From Candidatus Marivariicella framensis (GTDB lineage: Bacteria; Bacteroidota; Bacteroidia; Flavobacteriales; Flavobacteriaceae), in the NCBI GenBank assembly GCA_905182735.1, contig CAJJCT010000003.1:62001-126000 (forward strand): DNA of 64,000 nt. Reading direction: 5' to 3'. This document shows positions 38,043 through 46,698 of the stretch, piece by piece; positions within the stretch are counted from its first letter, which is position 1; every line of letters begins with the position of its first letter. The position numbers and the translations under genes are program-made. Below the pieces are notes generated by a model. The model was not told the origin of the DNA and ran no database searches. It saw only the letters and a program-made list of their open reading frames with translations.

Positions 38043-39278
38043 ATGTTTTACAGATGGATTTTTTTTATTCTTATTATAGGTTTAACTCAATGGTATTCCT
38101 TTCAATGCATTAAAACATTTTCACAAAATAAATATTTAAGGATTTTATATATAAATGTATCTCTTTTAATTATTGTAAATTTTATATTTCAAATAATAAA
38201 CTATGACAGATCTGAGGGCTTCACTCATATGATTAGTTATTCTCTTGGGTTTTTTATCTCACTATTCGTTTTTCAATTTATTATCATTATTGGTTTGATT
38301 TTTGAAGACATTATAAGATTTCCCCAGGCCCTATATTCATTTTTTAATCAAGGCATAACTGGACAAGATTTTTTTCCCCAAAGAAGAAAGTTTATTTCTC
38401 AAATAACACTTACTATAGCCTCTATACCATTTGGAGCTCTTTTATATGGAATGTATAGAGGAAAATATAATTATAAGGTATCCAGTTATGAGTTGGAATT
38501 TGATGATCTTCCTGTTTCATTTGACGGGTTTAAGCTTACTCATATTTCTGATATTCATTGTGGTAGTTTTGATAACCCCGAAAAAGTAAAGTATGGTATA
38601 GACTTAATTAATAAACAAGAGTCAGATGTTATAATGTTCACTGGAGATTTAGTAAATAATGTATCTAAGGAGTTGAACCCCTGGAAAGATTTATTTTCTT
38701 CCCTTAAAGCTGAACATGGAGTATATTCAATTTTAGGAAATCATGATTATGGAGATTATATGAATTGGGATAATGATCAAGACAAAATTAATAATCTCGA
38801 TAACCTTAAAAAAATTCAAAATGAAATGGGGTTCAAATTATTACTAAATGAAAATGATTTTATAATTAAAAATGGAGAAAAGCTAGCTGTAATTGGTGTT
38901 GAGAATTGGGGGGCAGGAGGATTTAAAAAATCTGGAGATTTAAATAAAGCTATTGAAGGTGTTTCTAATGCAGATTTTAAAATTTTATTAAGCCATGATC
39001 CTTCTCATTGGAATAATCAAGTTGTTCCACATAATTTTATTTTTCCATTAACTCTTAGTGGACACACTCATGGTATGCAATTCGGAATTGATATTCCAGG
39101 CTGGATAAAATGGAGTCCAATTAAATGGCGTTATCCAGAATTTGCAGGACTTTATCAAAAAGCTAAACAGTATCTATATGTTAATAGAGGCTTTGGATAT
39201 CTTGCATATCCAGGAAGAGTTGGAATGTGGCCGGAAATAACCGTCATTACTCTAAAAAAGAGAAAAATTGATGTTTAA
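38043..39278 (+). CDS. Membrane-anchored metallophosphoesterase (YkuE/YaeI-like)
   Basis: A calcineurin-fold hydrolase of 411 residues. Four hydrophobic segments occupy about residues 4-145; the phosphoesterase domain has all metal-binding motifs: THISDIHCG near residue 168, MFTGDLVNN, GNHDYGDY, LLSHDPSHW and SGHTHGMQFG. Homologues act on membrane lipids (for example UDP-diacylglucosamine) or other phosphodiesters; substrate here is open. The N-terminal membrane part is longer than in YaeI. Confidence 0.88.
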   Translation: MFYRWIFFILIIGLTQWYSFQCIKTFSQNKYLRILYINVSLLIIVNFIFQIINYDRSEGFTHMISYSLGFFISLFVFQFIIIIGLIFEDIIRFPQALYSFFNQGITGQDFFPQRRKFISQITLTIASIPFGALLYGMYRGKYNYKVSSYELEFDDLPVSFDGFKLTHISDIHCGSFDNPEKVKYGIDLINKQESDVIMFTGDLVNNVSKELNPWKDLFSSLKAEHGVYSILGNHDYGDYMNWDNDQDKINNLDNLKKIQNEMGFKLLLNENDFIIKNGEKLAVIGVENWGAGGFKKSGDLNKAIEGVSNADFKILLSHDPSHWNNQVVPHNFIFPLTLSGHTHGMQFGIDIPGWIKWSPIKWRYPEFAGLYQKAKQYLYVNRGFGYLAYPGRVGMWPEITVITLKKRKIDV

Positions 39279-39298
39279 CTAAAAAAAAACTATTTTTG
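39268..39298 (+). promoter_or_regulatory. Promoter TTG-N20-TATTTTTG before the thioredoxin-like gene
   Basis: TTG at 39268-39270 and a perfect -7 TATTTTTG at 39291-39298, spacing 20 nt, within the Bacteroidota range. The gene starts at 39325, giving a leader of about 20 nt. The -33 element lies inside the end of the metallophosphoesterase gene. Confidence 0.65.
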
Positions 39299-39324
39299 CC
39301 TTAAAGTCTTAAACATTAACTAAG

Positions 39325-39621
39325 ATGTCTAAATTTGGCGAATTAATAGATGACAACCATCCTTTGCTATTGGTGTTTTACAATGAGGTTGACAATTTGT
39401 CATCTGCAATGCACCCAATTTTAAAAGATGTTGCTGCTGCAATGGGAGATAGCGCTAAAGTAATTAAGATAAATTCAGATAAAAACGAGAAACTTGCTCA
39501 AGCTCTTAGAGTTAAGGTTTTACCTACTTTAATGATTTATAAAGAAGGAGAAATGCTTTGGAGACAATCAGGTGAACAAGACGCTAACACATTAATAGGA
39601 CTAATTAAAGATCACATTTAA
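39325..39621 (+). CDS. Thioredoxin-fold protein lacking the CxxC active site
   Basis: A 98-residue single-domain thioredoxin-like protein. The fold is complete: an LLLVFYNEV strand, MHPILKDVAAAMGDSAKVIKINSDKN, the cis-proline in KVLPTLMIYKEGE, and a final amphipathic helix. Where thioredoxins have WCGPC, this has VDNLSSA, so neither cysteine is present (none in the whole protein). Close flavobacterial relatives carry the cysteines, so this looks like loss of redox activity rather than misannotation. A good promoter precedes it. It may be a binding or chaperone-like protein. It is convergent with DUF2723, 3 nt away. Confidence 0.85.
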   Translation: MSKFGELIDDNHPLLLVFYNEVDNLSSAMHPILKDVAAAMGDSAKVIKINSDKNEKLAQALRVKVLPTLMIYKEGEMLWRQSGEQDANTLIGLIKDHI

Positions 39622-39624
39622 ATT

Positions 39625-42600
39625 TTATTTTTTAAATTCATCAACAATAGAGTTATATTCTGCTTCTATGTTTTTAGAGAACTCACTTTTATCACTTAAA
39701 AGAATCATTTCAGTAAAATAGCGGAAATCTAAAATTTCATTTTTAATTTGATCTGTATACCTGATTTTATTTTCATTAGAGAGACTAATAAAAACATTCA
39801 ATCTTTTTTTATAAACACTTAATATTTTTAATGCTATTTTTTGTGCTTTTTCATCTGCCTTTGCAATATAATAGCCGTCAACTAAATCATATAAAGCAGT
39901 GTAATAGTCATATTCTCCATATAGAAAAATAAATGGTTGAGTAGATAGTATAAATTTATCAATTTCTGGTTGTAAAATTTCCAGATCTTCATTTACCAGT
40001 ATTGCCTCTATTAAAGTTCTATATCTTTCAATTTCTGTAACAATTTCTTCTCCCATTCCATATTGAAAATCTGTTTTCAAAGAGGAGAAGTAATTTAAAC
40101 GATCAGAATATTTATTAGAAATTTGCTTAACTAATTTTTGTGCCGATTTAAATTCTGAAATTTTATAATAATTATCAATAAAAGGAACCAAAAGACTATA
40201 ATATCCAAATTTATCTAGTGGCATCTTTTCTTGGGCAAGATCAATTATTTCTTTAGCTTTTTCAGGTTTCCCTTCATAGATCAATTGTTCAGCTAACCGA
40301 GCCATATTGCTTCTAAAGCTTATACTGTTTTTTCTGGTTTCAGGATCATGATAAATTCCTGGATCGTTTGAGTTCCCCCAGCTCCATTGTTTTACGATGT
40401 CATACATTAAATCACTATCAATTCTGCCCATTAAATATGGATTATTAAGACTTAAAGGAGTTTTTATGGGGACTAACTTGTAAACTAACCCGTCCAATTG
40501 AAGGTATTCTTTCATCCAGATGTATTCAGAAGCTTCATAGCTGCCTCCGGTAAAATATATAGGTCGTGTCCAGTCATTATTAGCTAGTATGTCAAGCATT
40601 AATAATTGATTTTTAGTAATGCCTGTCTTAGGGAGATCAATGTCAATATGTGAAACAATCATATCAGAATCTTTCAATGAAACAATTCCACTTTTTAAAA
40701 CATTTTCTTTATTTACCGAGACGCGTATTTTGTTTGTTGGATAAAAAACCATCTCTTGCGTATTTTTTGGATAATCACTTGGACTTCCCCCAGATTGAGT
40801 AATTAAACTTTTGAATTTTGTTCTATCATCATCACTAGCTACCCAATTAATAAAATCTTTAATATCCCATCTTAATGAATCAGTTAGAGATTCGTATTTT
40901 ATATAATCCCTTACACCATAAGCATATAGCTTATGTTTAAGTTGAGACTTTATAGGATTACTTTTATATGTTTTTCTCTTGGTCTGGTCTATATACCAGT
41001 CAGTGGCCAAAAGACTTGTGTTAATTGTGCGAACATCAGTTCTATATCCTTCAATTTCTTGAGCATACCAAAGAGCAAAAGTATCATTATCTCCAATTGT
41101 AAAAATAATAGCCCCAATATTTTCTTGAATTGATGACAGATAAGATTTTGCTATTGATTGGGCAGTATACCTATTTGATCTATCATGGTCATCCCAGTTC
41201 TGGTATGCCATTAAAAATGGAACACAAATAAAACATAAAAGTGTAATTATGGGTTTTAAAAACTTTGATCCGTTGTATTTTTTGAGATTATTCACTAATG
41301 ATAAAGCACCAATACCAATCCAAATTGAAAAGACATAAAACGATCCAACTAAAGCATAATCCCTTTCCCTTGGTTCAAATGGGCGCTCATTTAAATATAT
41401 TTTTAAGGCCAGTCCAGTAAAAAGAAAAAACAACAAAAGAACCCAAAACTTTTTGGGATCTTTCCTGTACAAATAAAATAAACCAATAAACCCTAATATA
41501 AAAGGGAAAAAGAAATATGTGTTTCTTGCTTTATTATTAAGCGCATCGTTATTTAATTCATTTTGATTTCCAAGCCTTATAGAGTCAATAAAAGGAATTC
41601 CACTAATCCAATTTCCATCAAGAGGAGTATAAGTTCCAGCAACATCATTTTGTCTTCCAGTAAAATTCCACATAAGGTATCGCCAATACATATAGCCAAT
41701 TTGATATTCGAAAAGAAATTGTAGGTTGCTTAAAAAAGAGGGCTTCTCAATTATTAAATAACGACCAAATTTCTTAAAAAAATCATGATAATCCTCTCCA
41801 GAAAACTTTCCGTCCTCTGCATCATATTTGAAATCATTTACTTTTTTAACTAGCACCTCGTTTGAACGATATTGATTATCAAGTTTAAAATCAAGAGGCT
41901 TTGTAAAATTCATATAATTACCGGCATGTTCAGTACTCCATAGTCTTGGTAAAAGCCCACTTTGCTTTGAATTTGAGTTTATTCTTGCATTTTCCCAATT
42001 GTTTACAATAATGTACTTATTGATTTTTTCATCGCGCTCATATTTGGGCTTATCATCTTTGTATGGTTTGTCATCATCTTGACCAACATACATGTCGGAA
42101 AAAAAAGGGCCATAGAATAGTTTAGTTTCTGGATATTGTTCTAGGTTATAATATGCTAAAAGTAACCTTGCGTCTGATGGTGAATTTTCATTTATAACTG
42201 TATTGGCATTAGCTCTAATTGGAATCATTACCCATGAAGAAAACCCTAACAAAATAAAAAGAATACAAAGTAGACCTGTGTTAGTATTAACCCATTTTTT
42301 TGTTACAGTATATTTTAGAGAAAAATAGAAGAAACTTATAATAATAAATGCTGCAATAATAGTTCCGCTATTAAAAGGAAGACCAATTTCATTTACTACA
42401 TAAACTTCAGTATTCCCAAAGAAAGATAGAGTTAAAGGAAGAAGAAGCTTAAAAATAAAAAGCAGAATGGTTACTGATATAATATTTGCGGCTATAAAAC
42501 CCTTTAATGTTATTTCTTTATAGTTTTTAAAATAGTAAAGCATACCAATTGCAGGGATGGTTAATAGTCCCATAAAATGAACACCAAAAGACAGCCCTAT

Positions 42601-43152
42601 TAAGAAAGCAATTAGAAGAAGCCATTTGTCTCCTCTTGGTGTATTCATTTCTTTTTCCCACTTCAACGCTAAATAAAATAAAATTGATAAAATTAATGTT
42701 GCCATTGCATAGACTTCTGCCTCTACAGCATTGAACCAAAAGCTATCCGAAAAACAAAGTGCAAGAGCTCCAATAGTAGCACTACCAAAAAAAGTAAACT
42801 TATCTATTAAAGTTTTATAAGTCTCAAACTTAAAGATTTTATCAAATAACAGTGTTATTGTTAAAAACAAAAATAAAATTGTAAATGCACTGGATAATAC
42901 AGACATCAAGTTCACCATAAGGGCAACTTTTTCAGGATTTGGAGCAAATAAAGCAAAGAAGGCTCCAATCATTTGAAAAAGCGGGGCTCCAGGAGGGTGT
43001 CCTATCTGCAATTTCGCAGCAGTTGAGATGTATTCGCCTGCGTCCCAAAAACTTGCAGTAGGCTCCACAGTGAGACTGTATGTTATGAGTGCAATTAAAA
43101 ACACTAATAACCCAAAAATCTTATTCCAAAAAGCAAAAGGTTTATTTTTCAT
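39625..43152 (-). CDS. DUF2723 large membrane protein (glycosyltransferase-like)
   Basis: An 1175-residue protein of the DUF2723 family. The N-terminal half contains about 12 hydrophobic segments up to roughly residue 680, with the conserved luminal signature EPTASFWDAGEYISTAAKLQIGHPPGAP (shown in part at residues 30-58): the Asp-Glu pair after SFWD is the kind of acidic site seen in GT-C glycosyltransferases. Residues about 690-1175 are soluble, ending in TPR-like helices. Members have been proposed to add sugars to proteins or lipids at the membrane; function here is inferred. Monocistronic. Confidence 0.85.
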   Translation of the reverse strand: MKNKPFAFWNKIFGLLVFLIALITYSLTVEPTASFWDAGEYISTAAKLQIGHPPGAPLFQMIGAFFALFAPNPEKVALMVNLMSVLSSAFTILFLFLTITLLFDKIFKFETYKTLIDKFTFFGSATIGALALCFSDSFWFNAVEAEVYAMATLILSILFYLALKWEKEMNTPRGDKWLLLIAFLIGLSFGVHFMGLLTIPAIGMLYYFKNYKEITLKGFIAANIISVTILLFIFKLLLPLTLSFFGNTEVYVVNEIGLPFNSGTIIAAFIIISFFYFSLKYTVTKKWVNTNTGLLCILFILLGFSSWVMIPIRANANTVINENSPSDARLLLAYYNLEQYPETKLFYGPFFSDMYVGQDDDKPYKDDKPKYERDEKINKYIIVNNWENARINSNSKQSGLLPRLWSTEHAGNYMNFTKPLDFKLDNQYRSNEVLVKKVNDFKYDAEDGKFSGEDYHDFFKKFGRYLIIEKPSFLSNLQFLFEYQIGYMYWRYLMWNFTGRQNDVAGTYTPLDGNWISGIPFIDSIRLGNQNELNNDALNNKARNTYFFFPFILGFIGLFYLYRKDPKKFWVLLLFFLFTGLALKIYLNERPFEPRERDYALVGSFYVFSIWIGIGALSLVNNLKKYNGSKFLKPIITLLCFICVPFLMAYQNWDDHDRSNRYTAQSIAKSYLSSIQENIGAIIFTIGDNDTFALWYAQEIEGYRTDVRTINTSLLATDWYIDQTKRKTYKSNPIKSQLKHKLYAYGVRDYIKYESLTDSLRWDIKDFINWVASDDDRTKFKSLITQSGGSPSDYPKNTQEMVFYPTNKIRVSVNKENVLKSGIVSLKDSDMIVSHIDIDLPKTGITKNQLLMLDILANNDWTRPIYFTGGSYEASEYIWMKEYLQLDGLVYKLVPIKTPLSLNNPYLMGRIDSDLMYDIVKQWSWGNSNDPGIYHDPETRKNSISFRSNMARLAEQLIYEGKPEKAKEIIDLAQEKMPLDKFGYYSLLVPFIDNYYKISEFKSAQKLVKQISNKYSDRLNYFSSLKTDFQYGMGEEIVTEIERYRTLIEAILVNEDLEILQPEIDKFILSTQPFIFLYGEYDYYTALYDLVDGYYIAKADEKAQKIALKILSVYKKRLNVFISLSNENKIRYTDQIKNEILDFRYFTEMILLSDKSEFSKNIEAEYNSIVDEFKK

Positions 43153-43267
43153 TAATTAATTCTTGGATCACGAAAATACGGATTAATAACAAATACCATA
43201 ATTTAAAAAGATATAAGTATTGATAAAGAATAAAAATTAAAAAATAAATCATAAATCGGATGATTTA

Positions 43268-43298
43268 TTTGGAAGATGGAATGTTTCGGTTAAATTTG
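43268..43298 (+). promoter_or_regulatory. Consensus promoter TTTG-N19-TAAATTTG for tRNA-Gln
   Basis: TTTG at 43268-43271 and a perfect -7 TAAATTTG at 43291-43298 with the preferred 19-nt spacing, ending 10 nt before the mature tRNA 5' end. It is the best promoter match in the window and supports a Bacteroidota host. The rest of the 43153-43267 gap shows nothing I can name. Confidence 0.8.
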
Positions 43299-43308
43299 CA
43301 ATCCAAAA

Positions 43309-43381
43309 TGGCCTATGGTGTAACTGGTAACACGTCTGGTTTTGGTCCAGAAGAGTCTAGGTTCGAGCCCTAGTAGGCCAA
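43309..43381 (+). tRNA. tRNA-Gln (anticodon TTG)
   Basis: A complete cloverleaf: acceptor TGGCCTA pairs with TAGGCCA, the anticodon stem CTGG/CCAG encloses loop TTTTGGT (anticodon TTG, reading CAA/CAG), and the T arm has CTAGG-TTCGAGC-CCTAG. The discriminator is A at 43381. The 3' CCA is not encoded. It lies directly downstream of a consensus promoter. Confidence 0.95.
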
Positions 43382-43404
43382 CAAAAAAACTTTAATTGTT
43401 AATA

Positions 43405-43488
43405 ATGGGTGTAGGTGGAATTGTGATAGCGACTGTATTTGTATGTTTGTTAATAGGGGTTATAATTGAAATTAAAGAAAGATTCTAA
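43405..43488 (+). CDS. Possible 27-residue single-helix membrane peptide
   Basis: ATG at 43405 opens a 27-codon frame ending TAA at 43488. Residues 3-21 (VGGIVIATVFVCLLIGVII) are an uninterrupted hydrophobic segment followed by the charged end EIKERF, the layout of a bitopic micropeptide. It starts 24 nt after tRNA-Gln, so the tRNA promoter could transcribe it, and ends 2 nt before the convergent MoxR stop. I do not recognise a family. Short open frames arise by chance, so confidence is modest. Confidence 0.4.
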   Translation: MGVGGIVIATVFVCLLIGVIIEIKERF

Positions 43489-43490
43489 CA

Positions 43491-44948
43491 TTATAAACCA
43501 CTTATGTAGCTCCCCAGGCTATCTTTAAATTCAAATCCTTCTAGACTTCTATATTTATTTAATTTTTTATTAGCTTCAAGCCCCCAAAGTAAAAATTCCA
43601 TTACAAAATATTTATCTTCTTCTTTAATGTCTGGTTGATATTTTTTTATAAGATCACTTAGTGGCTTTATACCATCTAACGTACTCTTATATTCTTCATC
43701 GTTAAAACAGTCATCTATATATAGCTGGTTGTCATTAAAGAACCAAGCTAATAATTTATCATAAGGAGCTTTTGAATCAGGTTTTTCTAATTTTCCAATT
43801 TTTGGAAATAATTCAGGAAAAATAGTTTTTATTGCTTGAGAAATAAGGTAATATGAAATTTGTTCCGCACCTTCTTGTTCGCCTTCGTATACTAATTCTA
43901 CTTTCCCATTTATGGATGAAATAACACCTGAAAAGTCAGTTAGTCTAATGAAAGTTTTATCATCGTTATTAATTAATGCTCTTCGTTCAGCACAACTAAC
44001 TAAATTTTCAAATGATGTTATGCTCATTCTGGCACTAACTCCGCTTTTAGAATCTATATAATCACTTTTTCTTGCTTCAAATCCAATTTGCTCCAAAATA
44101 TCAAATGCCAGTTCTGGAATGTGAATATTGTTAGATTTTAAAATTGCTTTTTTTGATTCTTGCTTAGTTATTTTTTTTGCTATGGAGCGATTATGAGGAT
44201 AGTGAGTCAAAATTTGTGATCCAATTCTATCCTTAAGAGGAGAAACTATACTTCCTCTATTAGTGTAATCTTCAGGATTAGCAGTAAAGATAAATTGAGT
44301 TTCTATAGGGAGTCTTAATTTAAATCCTCTAATTTGAATTTCTTTTTCTTGGAGAATAGAAAACAAGGCAACTTGAATTCGAGCCTGAAGGTCAGGTAAT
44401 TCATTTAAAACAAAAATACATCTATGTGCTCTTGGAATCATCCCAAAATGTATAACCTTTTCATCTGCATATGATAGTTTTAAAGTTGCAGCTTTTATAG
44501 GATCAACATCTCCTATTAAATCAGCAACAGTTACATCAGGTGTAGCAAGTTTTTCAAAAAAACGTTCACTCCTATGCATCCATTCTACAGGGGTTTTACC
44601 CCCCATTTTTTTTATAATTTCTTTTGCAAAACCTGATATAGGATCTAAAGGATCATCATTCAATTCTGACCCTTTAACAACAGGCACCCATTCATCTAAC
44701 AAATCAATCATTTTTCTTGCTAACCTTGTTTTTGCTTGTCCTCTAAGTCCTAATAAATTTATATTATGGTTAGAGAGTATGGCTCTTTCGACATCAGGAA
44801 TGACAGTGTTATCATAACCTATAAGGCCACTAAAACTTTTTTTATTAGCCTTTAAATTTACTTTCAGGTTATCAGCTAACTCTTCTCTAATGGTTTTAGG
44901 CTTATAGTCTGATTTCTTTAACCCTTCTAAAGTGATAATTTCTTTCAT
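43491..44948 (-). CDS. MoxR-type AAA+ ATPase (magnesium-chelatase-like)
   Basis: A 485-residue AAA+ protein. Walker A is GLRGQAKT at residues 67-74, Walker B is in CIFVLNELPDLQARIQ, where the usual Asp-Glu is Asn-Glu as in this subfamily, and sensor 1 is QFIFTANPED. The C-terminal half is helical. Such ATPases work as chaperones with a VWA-domain partner, and the gene directly upstream, 6 nt away on the same strand, encodes one. The client of this pair is unknown. Confidence 0.9.
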   Translation of the reverse strand: MKEIITLEGLKKSDYKPKTIREELADNLKVNLKANKKSFSGLIGYDNTVIPDVERAILSNHNINLLGLRGQAKTRLARKMIDLLDEWVPVVKGSELNDDPLDPISGFAKEIIKKMGGKTPVEWMHRSERFFEKLATPDVTVADLIGDVDPIKAATLKLSYADEKVIHFGMIPRAHRCIFVLNELPDLQARIQVALFSILQEKEIQIRGFKLRLPIETQFIFTANPEDYTNRGSIVSPLKDRIGSQILTHYPHNRSIAKKITKQESKKAILKSNNIHIPELAFDILEQIGFEARKSDYIDSKSGVSARMSITSFENLVSCAERRALINNDDKTFIRLTDFSGVISSINGKVELVYEGEQEGAEQISYYLISQAIKTIFPELFPKIGKLEKPDSKAPYDKLLAWFFNDNQLYIDDCFNDEEYKSTLDGIKPLSDLIKKYQPDIKEEDKYFVMEFLLWGLEANKKLNKYRSLEGFEFKDSLGSYISGL

Positions 44949-44954
44949 ATTTAT

Positions 44955-46079
44955 TTATCGTAACTTTTTTTTTCTATTTTTTTCATAATCTTCAAATATC
45001 ATTTCTCCCAAATTATTTAAACCAGTATAAAATGCTTTGCCTAAGTTTATTTCAGTAAATTTTTTCACAAATCTTTGAAGGTAAGAGTCGCTTGCGATCA
45101 TAAAAGTTGTAATGGGTATGTGAACTTTTCTTGCGTGTCTAGCCATATTATAACATAATTCTAGAATTTTTTCGTCAAGTCCAGCACTGTTTTTATAATA
45201 ATCTCCATTAGATAATTTTATACAGCTTGGTTTACCATCAGTTATCATAAATATTTGCTTATTTGTATTTTTTCTTCTTCTAAGTAAATCCATTGCTAAT
45301 TCAAGTCCAGCTACTGTGTTGGTGTGATAGGGTCCCACTTTTAGATACGGCAAGTCCTTAAGTTGGATAGTCCATGCATCATTTCCAAAAACAATTATAT
45401 CTAAAGTATCTTTTGGGTACCTTGTAGTTATTAATTCAGAAAGAGCCATTGCTACTTTTTTAGCAGGAGTAATCCTGTCTTCTCCATACAGTATCATACT
45501 ATGACTTATGTCAATCATTAAGACTGTGCTCATTTGAGTTTTATGTTGAGTATCTTCTATAACCAGATCATTTTGAGTCAATTCAATATCCCCAAGCACT
45601 GAATGAATTTGAGCATTTTTTAGACTTTCAGTAATAGAAATTCTCTCAACTGAATCTCCAAATTGATAGGCTTTTAACTCACCAGTTGTTTCTTCTCCCT
45701 GACCACTTTTTTTAGACTTATGATTTCCTTGACTAGACTTTTTTAGTTTGCCAAAAATTTGTTTTAAAGCATGCTCTCTTAGTAGTTTTTCTGTTTTAGC
45801 AGTTAAACTTCTTCCTCCAGTTCCTTTTTTTGGATTTACTTCTTCTTTTACAAAACCTTTTTTCAAAAGATCGTCAATGAAATCATCTATAGTGTAATTT
45901 TCATCAGTTAATTTATATTCTTTATCTAACTCTCGCAACCAATCAATTGCTTCATCAAAATCTCCAGAGGTATGAGTGATTAATTCTTTAAAAATATCGA
46001 ATAGCTTTTCAAATGGTGATTGATTTTTGAGTTTGTATTTTGAAAAAATTATTCCTGAATTAAGCAATTTGGAGCTCAT
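44955..46079 (-). CDS. VWA-domain protein (CoxE/BatA-like partner of MoxR)
   Basis: A 374-residue cytoplasmic protein. Residues about 1-160 are charged and helical with a lysine/serine-rich linker near 115-130; the von Willebrand A domain begins near residue 185 with the metal-ion-dependent adhesion motif in MIDISHSM and continues with FMITDGKPS. It has no signal peptide or membrane anchor. It is first in a two-gene operon with the MoxR ATPase, matching the known MoxR-VWA pairing. It is divergent from rimP. Confidence 0.88.
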   Translation of the reverse strand: MSSKLLNSGIIFSKYKLKNQSPFEKLFDIFKELITHTSGDFDEAIDWLRELDKEYKLTDENYTIDDFIDDLLKKGFVKEEVNPKKGTGGRSLTAKTEKLLREHALKQIFGKLKKSSQGNHKSKKSGQGEETTGELKAYQFGDSVERISITESLKNAQIHSVLGDIELTQNDLVIEDTQHKTQMSTVLMIDISHSMILYGEDRITPAKKVAMALSELITTRYPKDTLDIIVFGNDAWTIQLKDLPYLKVGPYHTNTVAGLELAMDLLRRRKNTNKQIFMITDGKPSCIKLSNGDYYKNSAGLDEKILELCYNMARHARKVHIPITTFMIASDSYLQRFVKKFTEINLGKAFYTGLNNLGEMIFEDYEKNRKKKLR

Positions 46080-46104
46080 TAAACTAGTCTTGAATTAAGA
46101 AAAA

Positions 46105-46112
46105 CAAAGGTA
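46105..46112 (-). promoter_or_regulatory. -7 element (TACCTTTG) for the VWA-MoxR operon
   Basis: A perfect TAnnTTTG on the minus strand, 25 nt before the VWA ATG at 46079. No -33 TTG at the normal spacing. It faces away from the rimP promoter about 50 bp off. Confidence 0.45.
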
Positions 46113-46136
46113 TAAAAAGAATACTATTTAACAGAA

Positions 46137-46166
46137 TTGCATTTTTATTAAAAAAACCTATATTTG
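46137..46166 (+). promoter_or_regulatory. Promoter TTG-N19-TATATTTG for rimP-nusA-infB
   Basis: TTG at 46137-46139 and a perfect -7 TATATTTG at 46159-46166 with exactly 19 nt between. The start would fall near 46172, giving a leader of about 50 nt that contains a terminator-like hairpin before the rimP ATG. Confidence 0.75.
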
Positions 46167-46190
46167 CAGTGCAAAACGGAATTTTCTGAA

Positions 46191-46218
46191 AGGCGACCTA
46201 ATGGTCCCCTTTTTTTTT
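46191..46218 (+). terminator. Terminator-like hairpin in the rimP-nusA-infB leader
   Basis: AGGCGACC-TAAT-GGTCCCCT folds into an 8-position stem with one C-C mismatch and a 4-nt loop, followed immediately by nine T and then AA-ATG of rimP at 46221. It has all the parts of a Rho-independent terminator, but lies between the promoter and the first gene of an essential operon, so an attenuator is likely. I place it by reading; folding energy was not computed. Confidence 0.65.
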
Positions 46219-46220
46219 AA

Positions 46221-46688
46221 ATGAAATTTAAGGTTCAAGTTGAAAATTTATTAAGTAAGTCTTTGGAAGAAAACCCAAGGCTTTTTCTTATTGAACTAAA
46301 CTTCACTAATGATAATAAAATTAAAATAGTATTAGATGGTGATGATTCGGTTTCACTCAAAGATTGTATTAAAGTCAGTAGGGCTATAGAGCACAATCTA
46401 GATAGAGATGTTATAGACTTTGGGCTTGAAGTAAGCTCAGTTGCTGCCAATGAACCATTAATAAAGAGAAGGCAGTATTTGAAAAATATTGGCAGAAAAC
46501 TATCTATAAAAGATGTCACAGACACGAAACACGAAGGTATTTTGAAATCTGTCAATGAAAGTGAGATTTTGATTGAATGGAAAGAACGTCAACCAAAAAA
46601 AATTGGTAAAGGAAAAGAAACAGTAGTAAAAGATAAAACTTTGAGTTTTTCAGAGATAGCTCAATCAAATGTGATTTTAAAATTTTAA
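46221..46688 (+). CDS. rimP: Ribosome maturation factor RimP
   Basis: Assists 30S subunit maturation. The 155-residue protein has the N-terminal alpha/beta domain with VLDGDDSVSLKDCIKVSRAIEHNLD (shown in part) and YLKN(I)GRKL after the RimP-typical VSSVAANEPL, then an SH3-like C-terminal domain. It is slightly divergent but its position before nusA and infB is the standard bacterial order. nusA begins 10 nt downstream. Confidence 0.93.
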   Translation: MKFKVQVENLLSKSLEENPRLFLIELNFTNDNKIKIVLDGDDSVSLKDCIKVSRAIEHNLDRDVIDFGLEVSSVAANEPLIKRRQYLKNIGRKLSIKDVTDTKHEGILKSVNESEILIEWKERQPKKIGKGKETVVKDKTLSFSEIAQSNVILKF

Positions 46689-46698
46689 AGTAAACAGA

